64,000 bases of DNA from Maylandia zebra (lineage: Eukaryota; Chordata; Actinopteri; Cichliformes; Cichlidae), in the NCBI RefSeq assembly GCF_041146795.1, contig NC_135176.1, forward strand, positions 14,442,286 through 14,506,285. Reading direction: 5' to 3'. Shown here piece after piece: positions 1 to 16,146 of the stretch. The notes below the pieces were generated by a model, which searched no databases, was not told where the DNA came from, and was given only the letters and a program-made list of their open reading frames with translations. Made by a program: the position numbers and the translations under genes. The stretch's first letter is position 1; the number at the start of each line of letters is the position of its first letter.

Positions 1-480
1 GGGAACTGTAATCTCACATTTTGAGTTTTCCAGGAGATTTCACTCATCACCGTCCATTAAGACAATGATTGGTGGCAATATGTACTACGGCATAATTGAA
101 CTGCATTTTTATCCATTGTGACAGTGACTCAGAGAGAGAGAAGGATGAGAAATGACAAGCAGCAGTTCATTTACAGAGACTCAAGAGTTTGTTTATAATA
201 ATGTAATATGGATGAGCACACAGATTTTAGGCTTGTAAAAAGAAAAAAAAATAGCACTTGTTTTCTTCCTGATTGCACAAAGAATGTAAATTTACTGGGT
301 GCTGATGTGCATTGTGTGTTTATTAAAAATAAATATAGTTACTACTGATATATGTATGTTGAAAATTTATATTGGCATAAAAAAGTAAACAGAAATAAAA
401 GCAAAGACAAGCAACAAAAAACAAAAACAAAAGGCCTAAAGGGAATAAAATCTATCAGTCGTACATTATGTGTTCGACAG
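1..480. other. Intergenic, no gene seen
   Basis: AT-rich sequence with several A-rich runs. I find no coding exon, tRNA or recognisable transposon before the inverted-repeat element that starts at 481. It lies downstream of liph, whose stop codon is at 1352-1354, so part of it could be liph 3'UTR or the polyadenylation region on the minus strand; a TTTATT (AATAAA on the minus strand) occurs near 318. That assignment is a guess. Confidence 0.5.
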
Positions 481-914
481 GGGCTGTCAACGTTAACGGG
501 TTAACACAATTAACACAATTAAAAAAATTTGGTAAATGGCCTGCATTTGTATAGCGCTTTACGCAGTCCCTAAGGACCCCAAAGCGCTTTACACTACATT
601 CAGTCATTCACCCATTCACACACACATTCACACACTGGCAATGGCAAGCTACATTGTAGCCACAGCTGCCCTGGGGCGCACTGACAGAGGCGAGGCTGCC
701 GGACACTGGCGCCACCGGGCCCTCTGACCACCACCAGTAGGCAAACATGGGGTTAGTATCTTGCCCAGCCAGGAGGCAGCCTGGGATCGAACCACCGGCC
801 TCCTGATTAGTGGCTGACCTGCTCTGCCACCTGAGCTACACCCATTTTAACGCAATTCACCCATCTGGAGCGTTAATCGCGTTAATCGTGACGCCACGTT
901 AACGTTGACAGCCC
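481..914. mobile_element. Small TIR element (hAT/MITE-like) interrupted by a SINE
   Basis: The outermost 18 bases (481-498, beginning GGGCTGTCAACG) are repeated as a perfect inverted copy at 897-914. The arms contain further TTAAC/GTTAA-rich inverted sequence. There is no coding capacity, so this is a non-autonomous DNA element. Its interior is split by a tRNA-derived SINE at 531-843, so the original element was only about 120 bp. I could not identify a convincing target-site duplication, so the superfamily assignment (hAT-like, from the look of the ends) is tentative. Confidence 0.6.
531..843 (-). mobile_element. tRNA-derived SINE (V-SINE-like), minus orientation
   Basis: Read on the minus strand it starts with a tRNA-like head: a box A match (TAGCTCAGGTGGCAGAG) and, about 35 bases later, a box B match (GGTTCGATCCC). 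A central segment contains CAGCTGTGGCTACAATGTAG-like sequence ending in ...GTGTGTGAATG. The tail contains AAAGCGCTTT...AAAGCGCTATACAAATGCA. The same three-part structure recurs at 7807-8115 and, more diverged, at 51184-51430. It lies inside the inverted-repeat element 481-914, so it inserted later. Confidence 0.75.
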
Positions 915-1351
915 TACTTTTCTATCAAAAAAGGTAAATATGTTAGTATTTTTTCACTCATTTGTGACAGATAATCTGTCTAATTCACATTACTGGTCTA
1001 GTCATCCATCTTCCACTTATCCAGTTCAGAGGTGCAGGGGGCCAACCAGTCTATCGCATTAACAACAGGGACGGACAACAGTCCACACTCAAAGTTACAC
1101 CGACAGCCAACTTAGACTCAATCACCAGTTAACCCAACCCCCAAATAACTGTGGGACAGTGCAAACTGCACATAAAAGTCCCAGCGAGCCAGTTGGCTCA
1201 AACATAGACCTTCTTACTGTGAGGCAACATTGTGTTATTTTGTTTTGTTTTAGCAGTGCTGGTCTTTTCATGAACAATTCTGGAAGAACTGTAGAATCAG
1301 CCGAATCTCTCTCCATACATGCAGTGAAATGTTATGCAATTTTTCTCCCCT

Positions 1352-4300
1352 TTAGAAGTTGGATTCTTCACAGGGAATTGGCCTGAAGGTGACCTCTTTG
1401 TTCTCCTCGAGAAGGACGTCATATCGACACAGAGGCCTGTGAGGGGAAAAACCAGACACGTCGGTAAATCTACAGCTGGGAGATATAAGAAGTGCTTCAA
1501 CAAAGAAACCAGCTGATGCTGCGTGTCATTTCTTAAAGGTAAAATTTTAGCATACCCCTGTGCTTTATTCCCTTTAGGTTCCAGGTTTTTGAGACGGATT
1601 CGGAGAATTCTGAGCTTACGTTTGGGCTGCAATACATTCCCAGTGGAGAATTTAACAGACACCTTTTCCACCCACTGAATGTCTTTGTCAAACGCAGCCA
1701 ACAGCTCGGTGTCTGTGAACTTCTTGAAATTTAAGGATTTACTAATATGAGGGGGAAAAATACATTAGTTAGAGAAGGTAGTAACATGGAGATAAAGACA
1801 AATCTTGGCTATATATGCAGAGGAGACTTACTGGTCAATGGTTGCCTGTGCTTGTTTACCATTGCCATGAAGTTTAACAGTCAAGTATCCCCACTGCACA
1901 TCCTTGTTCCATATCACCACATCTATCCTGTAGTTTGTCACTGAGCAAAGACATGACATTTTTTAATTCAAGTCTTTTGTTTTGAACTATAAAACACACT
2001 TAACCTGTCTTGCTTCTCTGGCTCATTCCCCATTTCAAGGGTTATAAACATAACTGTTCATTTAGATTTTTTATAAAAAAATAAATAAACAAATAAATTC
2101 CTCATGGAATAGAATCAACAAGGTGCTGGAAACATTCCTCTGAGATTTTGGTCCGCATTAACATCACAGCAAAACACAGTTACAGCAGATTTGTCAACTG
2201 CACATTAAGGATATAAAACTTTCGTTCCACCACATCCCAAAGGTGCTTTGTTGGATTGAGATCTGGTGACTGTGGAGGCCCTTTGAGAAGAGTGGACTAA
2301 ATGTCATGCTCAAGAAACCAGTTTGTGATGATTTGAGCTTTTTGACACAGCGTGTTATCTTGCTGGAAGCAGTGGTCATAAAGGGATGGACATGGTCAGC
2401 AACAATAATCAGGTAGACTGTGACACTCAAACGATGCTTAGTTCATAATATGGGCTCCAAAGTGTGCCAAGAAGATATCCCACACACCATTACACCAGCA
2501 CAATCTGGGATATCTCAAAAATAAGGCAGGAAAGATCAATATTATCATGTTGTTTATGCCAAATCTCACAGCAGACAACGACACTCCTGAGACCTGGTAA
2601 TGTGTTTCCAATCTTCATTTGTCTAATTTTGGTGGACCTGTGCACACTTTAAACACAGTTCCCTTTTCTTAGCTGATAGGAGCAAGACTTCCTGATTCTG
2701 TTGCTGTGGCCCATTTGGTCTGACATGTTGCGAATTCAGAGATGCTTTTCTGCATACCTTTATTCGTAAAGAGTGGTTACTGTTGCTTTCCTAACAGCTC
2801 AAATCAGCCTGGTCATTCTACTCTGACCTCTGGCAAATGTAATAAATGCACCGAGATGCTGTCATGTGATTGACTAATTAAATATTTGCTTTAATAACAA
2901 GTTGAACAGGTGTACCTAATAAAGTGGCACATTAAAATGTGTTAAACCATTGAGAAAAGTATAGTTCTACCACTAGGTGGCAGTGCAGGCTGACAATCAG
3001 ATTGTATGCTGTATTGAAATTAAGGATTTTTTTTATAGCTTACTGATCATTAGTAAACTGTTACTCACTGCAGTATGGAGATTTTTCGTTTGTTCTGAAG
3101 TAGGCCTTTGTTTGGTTCTGTTCCAGCAGGATGTCTTTCCATTTTATGACGTCATAACCTGGGTTAGGTTAAAACACCTGTGTCAGTGCTGAATAATACA
3201 CTGTAAAATCTAAAGAAATAAAATACAAACTGGCAAAATGTGCATATTTGGATTTTCGTAACTGCCTGTTAGTTGACAGAAAATTTAATCTGTGTGTTTT
3301 TCATCACCAACCTAAAATAGGACATCCAGCATTACCAAACTGACTGCAGGTTAAGCATTTGCCATCCAGAAAGTCTTTATAGGACGAGCAGGGGTAGGTC
3401 CTGCTGGTACATGTGGCATTTATAGAGTCAATGAAGAGGAACACCGATCTCCGGTGGTCACATTTAAAATACTGTCCTTTTCAGGGATGAGAAAGTAAAT
3501 TGTTAACATAAAGTTCAGTTCTTTATACCAAAAGTTTCTTAAACTTACTGATCTTACCTGAGAAAATAGTCTTTGGGCAGCCGGGTTGGTCTGCTCCTCC
3601 ATTGGCGTAGAAATCAATGTGACCTAAAGGTTCCCTGAAACCCAGCACTGTAATATAACAATAACAAATTGACACATATACACAACGTGTATGCCTGTTT
3701 TGTGTAAAGAAAAGAAATTCTTCATAATAATAAATAAGGTGATTGACTGACAATCCATGTCTGTGTGCAAGGCATCCACAAACTGTGCATCTGAAGAGTC
3801 CAGTCGGTCCTCTGGGTTTTTGCCTTTGAACCCTGGCCCAGCAGGATCCAGTGCTGCAAACATCACAGTAGAAAACATCAGTCGAAAACAGAATGTTGAC
3901 CTCACTTAAATATTCCGACAACACCTAGGACGAGCGCTTATCCCAGCTGACCTTCATAGCTGTCTCCTTTTCTCATTTTTTTCTACGTATCTTTTTTTTC
4001 ATGTGACAGTTTTTCCCTGCTGTTTTAAACCAGATATTCTCAGTGAGCCTCCAGAGAATTAGCGTGATCTTTGAACGTCATCTCTCCTCAGGGAATTTTA
4101 CCAAAACTGTGCCGCTTTTTTCATGGCGACTCCAACCCAGGCAAAACCCGAAGCACGGTATGTTCCTTTGAGTCCACAACTCAACCATGACAAATAACAC
4201 ATTGTTCATACACTCTGCAACTTTTATTAAACCCTTCAGCACCAGTGGCTTTATCTCCTTTTGCTATTAGTGACTTCTAAAGTTGGAAATCTAGGAATTA

Positions 4301-5272
4301 AAAGCTCAGTCAAGAGCCACTACAAAATGTCACCCTTAAGCACGTCAGCTTCCAAACGTCATGCAAACTTCTCAATGGGACAAGTTCTTAAGAAGTTTTC
4401 TTCTCCTTTAGATTGAGTCAAATAAGATTGTTCTTAAGACCTGAAACATAAATTAGGCTCGCTTTACTATTGGCCTGTTTTAGAGGGATTTAAAACAAGT
4501 AAAAATACCACTTCAGGTTTTAATTCTATATCAGGAAGTGGAAGTGACGTCAATGTAAGTGCCACTCTTACCTGTTATTCTTCCAATTTCTCCCTTCAAG
4601 TTAGCGCCCGTAAAGCCTGATATGTGAGCTCCTAGACTGACACCAATCATGTGGATGGAGCTCAGATCGGCTCCGTGCTCCTGAAAAAATATCAGTTTTA
4701 GAATCGCTAGACACTACACACTCTGACATTTGAAATCAGACAACTTGCCATACCTGCAACATATTAATCAAAGCTGTGATGTTGGATGCTACTTTGCGTG
4801 TGTTCTTCACTGCTTCCCAATATTTCAGAGTCGCAGCACCGTAGTTCCAGTCTACCACTATAACGTTTATGTCTTTCCTGACCAGCAGACGCTCAGTGAG
4901 CTTATTGAGCCAGTTCGGTGGAGATCCAGTGGGCCGATACCCATGAATGATGAAGGTGGTCGGTTTTGACGCATTAAATTGGGGGTAGGCAGACAGGTCG
5001 GTGTGGGACATAAGGGTACCACATGTCCCATTTAATCTAGTGTATAGCAACAACCGAACTTTGAGGCTGGTACCAATGATTGAGTGACCAAGATTCAGAT
5101 CGGTAAATTCATCGCATTTCTCAGCTGGTGAGAGATAAAAAACAAAACAAGACAGATGCATTCAGGTAAATAAGATATTATGTAATTGATCTCTGCAGAC
5201 ATTGCATGGGAAAGATTGCACAACATCTAAATACTATACGTCTAAACTTTGCGCCATCTTGAGAGGCATGTG

Positions 5273-5344
<72 letters not shown>

Positions 5345-6219
5345 TGAGTCAATGAATTGGACATCTCCAATTCATTGACTCAGTGTTGGAGCCTTTTGGA
5401 GGAGTTACTTGTTAAATACTGCTGCTTGCTTCATTGTGAATTCTACAAATGATTTAAAACAGGGCAGAACCCCAAAATCAAGGCCTCAAACCTGACATCA
5501 CAGTGACTACTTCCATTCCTCATATCCAGTGTGTGTCTCATGTAATTTGTGGGACCTTTATGGATCTGACCAGCATAGATATTGTTGCTGTTGTAGATCT
5601 TGTCTTTTAATACTGCATTTTTAACGGGTTTTGAATTTGTATCGCTGCTACCTTGGCCACATGTTTCTCATAAGAGATTTAACATCAGTGTGACTAAAGC
5701 ATGCAAACCATTTTTTTGTGATCACTTAGTGCCGAAAGCGTGTTTGTATAATATCTCAAACCAACATTGTGCTGATGTCATCTTGTGACATCAGTACTAC
5801 TGGTTTCAGTGTGTAGTTCATTGTTCCTCATTACAAGTTTTCATGTCGCACTGACTCACTGAAACTTACTGCACCCAAGCTCAGGACACACCTCTGTACA
5901 TATAACTATCTACTGCTAAGCAAATGCATATTTTAGACACGGACTTTGTAAGAACTTGAAATGATATCTAGATTATTCGATTGTTTAAAGATTTTATCAC
6001 TGACAAGATGGTTATTTACTAAGATGAAAAGAAAAGTACAGAAATGTGTTCTTCAGTAACAGTTGCACATCAGCAGTGACTCCACTTACAGTAAAATTAG
6101 AAGAGGACCCTTAACTAATTCCAAGAAACAGCATTTCCTCAAATGCTGCTTGACTGAAAACTTGTGATACATTTTTGTCATATGTTTTGTGACCACAGCT
6201 GTACGTGTGTGCAAACACT

Positions 6220-6280
<61 letters not shown>

Positions 6281-6386
6281 GCTGATATGTAAAGAAAGCC
6301 ATTTACATTTTCATGATTTGTTTCCTACCTTTGCATATTTGAACAGTAACCAGCAGAAAGGTTATCAGATACTGCCACAGGAGCAT
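1352..6386 (-). CDS. liph: Lipase member H (phosphatidic-acid-selective phospholipase A1)
   Basis: Ten exons on the minus strand: 6386-6329, 5124-4754, 4680-4572, 3853-3752, 3647-3558, 3476-3312, 3158-3069, 1940-1832, 1741-1556, 1436-1352 (stop 1354-1352). All junctions are GT-AG and the phase carries through, giving 454 residues (human LIPH is about 451). Exon 1 encodes a hydrophobic signal peptide ([15 protein letters not shown]). The catalytic triad of pancreatic-type lipases is present: Ser158 in GVSLGAH, Asp182 in ALDPAGP, His251 in KCDHRRS. The lid between the GCPK and KCDH cysteines is short, as in the phospholipase A1 subgroup. The C-terminal half is the PLAT-like domain. LIPH makes 2-acyl lysophosphatidic acid at the cell surface (family knowledge). 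Introns contain a Tc1 relic, microsatellites and a perfect hairpin. PLA1A/LIPI are alternatives, but the exon-by-exon match to LIPH is closest. Which teleost co-orthologue it is cannot be decided. Confidence 0.93.
2185..2935 (-). mobile_element. Decayed Tc1-like transposon (transposase relic)
   Basis: On the minus strand, broken frames read like a Tc1-family transposase: DHVHPFMTT, then a degraded stretch with SNWFLEHD-like residues, then PDLNP-like and HLWDVVER-like residues near 2235-2190. The frame is disrupted several times, so no product is expected. The plus-strand right end, ACAGGTGTACCTAATAAAGTG (2907-2927), is a common terminal sequence of this fish repeat as I remember it. It lies in the liph intron between the exons 3158-3069 and 1940-1832. 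Family assignment rests on these short motifs only. Confidence 0.6.
5275..5344. repeat. (TA)n/(AC)n compound microsatellite
   Basis: About 50 bases of alternating A and T pass directly into about 20 bases of AC repeat. It lies in liph intron 1 and is followed at once by the perfect hairpin at 5341-5386. Confidence 0.95.
5341..5386. repeat. Perfect 21-bp inverted repeat (hairpin), 4-base loop
   Basis: Bases 5341-5361 and 5366-5386 are exact reverse complements, separated by the loop CATC. The arms contain a TGAGTCA site (an AP-1-like palindromic core) on each side. It sits in liph intron 1 next to the TA/AC microsatellite. No element or gene that I recognise explains it. Confidence 0.9.
6222..6279. 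repeat. (AC)n microsatellite, about 29 units
   Basis: An uninterrupted AC dinucleotide run lies in liph intron 1, about 50 bases from the signal-peptide exon (6329-6386). Confidence 0.97.
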
Positions 6387-7806
6387 GCTTTACACGGGCA
6401 CTTTAAACTGAAATAGATTAATCAGTCTAGATCAGACTATTACATAAAAAGACATTTCAAACATTATCCTGTTCATAATATAACCACACAAACAAAACAG
6501 ACGGTTCTCTTTCTCGAATACTTTACACTGTATCCTTAATTGGTTACTCATCTACCAAACAGGAGTCAGAAAAGAGCAGAAAAATATGTGTTTGCTCCTT
6601 GAACACCCTGAGACTGGTGATTTATAGAGCACGCCTTTTGTATAGTACAGGTTCTGCCTTTCTCCAAAGAATGTAAGAATATGAAATGTTTTTATTGTAA
6701 TCAGAGTCTTACCTTCAATGCAGGGTAACGTGGTGTGTCAAAGCTCCTGAATGTTAGGTTATCCTGCGTTTGTACCTCCACATATTTGGAGGCCTTCAGT
6801 TCAGGAAGTGAGAGGAACAGCACAGCAATGCTCCCGCCCAGCATGCTTTCGCATAGATAACCACACCCCCTTACCCCATGTCATTGTGTTCACAGGTGAG
6901 AAATTCCCATGAAATCGCTCCCCCTTCCTGTGTGATCACACCGGTTATGCTTGTTGCTGACTGAGATTATTCTGATCTGGAACCAAAAATCTAGCATTTG
7001 TTTTTCAAAGTGCTGCGATTTATCAGGGAGGAATAACAATGAAAGTGAAACATGTTCAAGGGATTTTCCATAAGTCACTTCTGGAAAACCAAGGCCAGTT
7101 GTTCATTATGAGCTCACCTCCATAAAGCAGTTAAAGATTTCCCAACACTTTATTGCGGATTACAGTACAGTAATTCGTAAAAGCAGACATATGTATGAGC
7201 TGATCATCCAATCTGTGGTTTGGTGAAACATTTCTTAAATTTCCACTGTGTGACCGACTATCTGACTCAAAGTTTCCTCTTTAGAAAAATAGTTCTACAA
7301 TAAATAATTTGGACCTTTTGATAAAGTCTTAAATACCTTACAAATATTACAAAGATATAGATCACTGCATATCTTTGGTATCTCCTGAACATGCCACACA
7401 CCCAAAGAGACTTTCAGCCTTGTTATCTCAGCCTTGTCACCAGTGCTTAGCGCTAGGTGCATTACTTTTAAAATGTGTTTTGTACAAAATCATTGGATTT
7501 ACTCAAAAACAGCTCAGCTCAAAGTTAAAGTGAAACTAAAGAGAGCAGAGTTAAAGAAAAAAGGCAGATGTCTGATGGGAATATTAGTCATAAAAGTAGC
7601 CTGCTAGACAAACTGAAACTTTGACCAGATGTTAGCACTAAATGAAAAGTTATGTAATCACACTAGTCAGTGTTTTTCATATACTTGAACTGAAACAGAG
7701 TAGACAGAGTCACTGACTGGCTAAAACATTTTTTAGCAGCTAGCCTCCCTGAAAAGTCTTAGTTTTATTTATTTTTGTGTAGAAAATAATGTTTCGTGTG
7801 CAGCTT
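6387..7806. other. liph 5' flank / intergenic
   Basis: This region lies between the divergently transcribed liph (minus) and cytidylyltransferase (plus) genes. The liph promoter and any 5'UTR exon must lie here. I see no coding exon with splice signals and no clear TATA box at a convincing distance. There is no recognisable repeat except scattered A/T-rich sequence. Confidence 0.5.
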
Positions 7807-8115
7807 TAATAATAATAATAATGGATTGGATTTATGTAGCGCTTTTCAAGGCACCCAAAGCGCTTTACAATGCCACTATTCATTCACTCTCGCATTCACA
7901 CACTGGTGGAGGCAAGCTACGGTTGTAGCCACAGCTGCCCTGGGGCAGACTGACAGAAGCAAGGCTGCCACATCGCGCCATCGGCCCCTCTGGCCAACAC
8001 CAGTAGGGTAAAGTGTCTTGCCCAAGGACACAACGACCAGGACAGAGAGCCCGGGGATCAAACCGGCGACCTTCCGGTTACAGATACGCTTCCCAACCCC
8101 CTGAGCCACGGTCGT
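7807..8115 (-). mobile_element. tRNA-derived SINE (V-SINE-like), minus orientation
   Basis: On the minus strand the head (GTGGCTCAGGGGGTTGGGAA...GGTTTGATCCCC) resembles tRNA box A and box B. The centre contains CAGCTGTGGCTACAACCGTAG. The tail has GTAAAGCGCTTTGGGTGCC, TTGAAAAGCGCTACATAAAT and then an (ATT)n run, seen on the plus strand as AAT repeats at 7807-7822. This is the best preserved of the SINE copies in the window. Confidence 0.85.
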
Positions 8116-8820
8116 GTTTGTGTGTGTTACATAGGGAAACACTTCAGCACCAAAAAGCTGCATGAGTTGATGTCAAAACCAGGATGTGCATTGTGTGCTA
8201 TAATGCACAAGAAAGACAGGATGTTATTGATTTTAAGATATACACAGATTTCTGCCACTGTGGCTAACTTTTAACAACTCTGAGAAATGCCGGGACTCAC
8301 TGTCCCCTGTGTTTGGTTCCAAAGGCTGGTAGTGTCTGACCTCCCATTACAGCTTCATAGTTTATCTTGAATGGCTTTCTCAGAAAAAATTACAGTGTTA
8401 CGTATGCAGCCGCTATTCTTTATGTTAAAACGTAAGGAATAAAATTTTGAAAAATGGTAAAAAAAAAAAAAAAAAAGCAAGCATATTTTTACAGATGTGT
8501 ACTAAAATGTTAAAGAGCTGGACTTTCAGTGGATCAACACTCGCTGGATCATGCTGCTGCTGCCACCGCACAAATAAAGGGAAAGTCTTTCCAAGCTCAG
8601 CATTGATTGCAAATGCAATCTACATTTCTGAAAGCCTTTACCACTGTGGCCTGAACTTTGCCCGCTATGTTATCCTGTCATCAGGGTCAGGCAGGGTGAT
8701 AGGATGTATACTTCAACAGACACACAGCTTTAGAGATCCTTCCCTTGCAGTAGTAGGGCTGACAGAGAGGAGCACCAGGCTTGTGCAGTGTTATTGTTGG
8801 CTGAAAAAAGAACATCCCAG

Positions 8821-14719
<5,899 letters not shown>

Positions 14720-16146
14720 GCTCCTCATTTGTCCTCTTGCAGTCTATTTGCCATTCATTTGGAAGAAAATGTTCTGAAAGGAGGCTATTAATTATAACTA
14801 GCAACTAAAAATGAAAATATTTAATTTATTAGGGGTGTATTTAAGTCCAACGTCATGTACATAATGTGTGTGTACAGAAAAGAAAAGAAAAACAACATTA
14901 AAATTTTGTTTGGATGTCATCTTGTATTATCATTTGTGTTTCTTTCATACAACACTAAATGTAATGGAGCACATGCTCATCTTCAAAACAATAAAAATCT
15001 TGAGTGTCGGTGAGGTTCTCCACCTAAAACTGTAATGTACTACACTGAAACTTTTGCTTTGTATTGGCAAACTAAGGCAATTTCATGATGGTGTAAGGAA
15101 GACTTAATAAATAAAGGTTTAAGCAGTTTTATAGAAATAAAAGAGGTCAGTCACAGAATGTATTTATTTAACAATTTCCTTCTTATCACTCTCCCAAAGT
15201 AAAAAGAAGTAAATAAGAAGTAAAAAACCTTAATAATCAAATAAGCCTCTATGAGCGAGCATTTGGCAACATTACGAAGGAAAAACCCTCTTAACAGGAA
15301 GAAACCTCCGGTAGAAAAACGATCAGGGAGGGGCACCCTGGGGGGTAATAAGACAGGATAATTGCATTCACCAACATTCGCTTCTTCAGTTCTTTTGTGC
15401 ACTGTCCATTGCTTTAAATGGCTAACCCCAGGTATTTAAACTCCCGCCTCCCTCTTATTCACACACCCGTCTTGCCCAGCTAGCACCAAGCGAAAAAAAG
15501 AATCAATAAAAAAGAGAAAGACAATTAAGGCATCTAGCAAATTAGGAGTGGAGACTAAAATTACTTAATTGCAAACAGGTGGACAGACACCGAGCTCCAA
15601 AACAATGGTTAACTGTGCTCCACAACTTCACACAGCATTGTGTTTCTCTGCCCCCAGCTGGACAAAATAATAAATGAACAAACAAATGAAACCTTTGACC
15701 TATTCTGTTTGACTTTTTTTCTGGTTTACTAAACCTAATGAGTGGCCTAAAATTGCTTGTTTTTTGTTTATTTTCAACATATTCTTACTCATAAATACAA
15801 AAGTCTGAGCATATCACGAGGAAACTAACTAGCCAAAGATTGTGAGAGTCATGATTTCAATGTTGTGGGTTAACAGGCTGACATGCTTCAATACGCCCTA
15901 AGAAGACCTCAACTTTAGCTGCCACTGTGTTTTATTATGACTGTTTCTCTGCTGAGAGGAATGATTACGAACGGTGCGTTAAAAATATACTTAAATTTCA
16001 CTTTTTGAACAACTAAAACATCCACGTTCCGTTCCTCGTCGCCTGCACTGCGGTGAAGTATCTTGACCCTAATGCATCTTTGGCTGGACCATTTAAAAGC
16101 CGTGGTTGTGACGTCACCGTCAGCTAATGTCAAACACGGATTAAAG
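14720..16146 (+). other. pcyt1b-like 3'UTR and intergenic region, with a repeat fragment
   Basis: After the stop codon, AATAAA-type signals occur at about 14989 and 15107, either of which could end the transcript. A stretch at about 15270-15345 (CTTAACAGGAAGAAACCTCC...GGGAGGGGCACCC) resembles a dispersed fish repeat I have seen often; I cannot name it. The 16.0-16.15 kb end, with more CpG, is the likely promoter of the next gene. Confidence 0.5.

Noticed and set aside
6086-6416. Open frames rich in Cys-Val or Thr-His
   Set aside because: Translations of the AC microsatellite.
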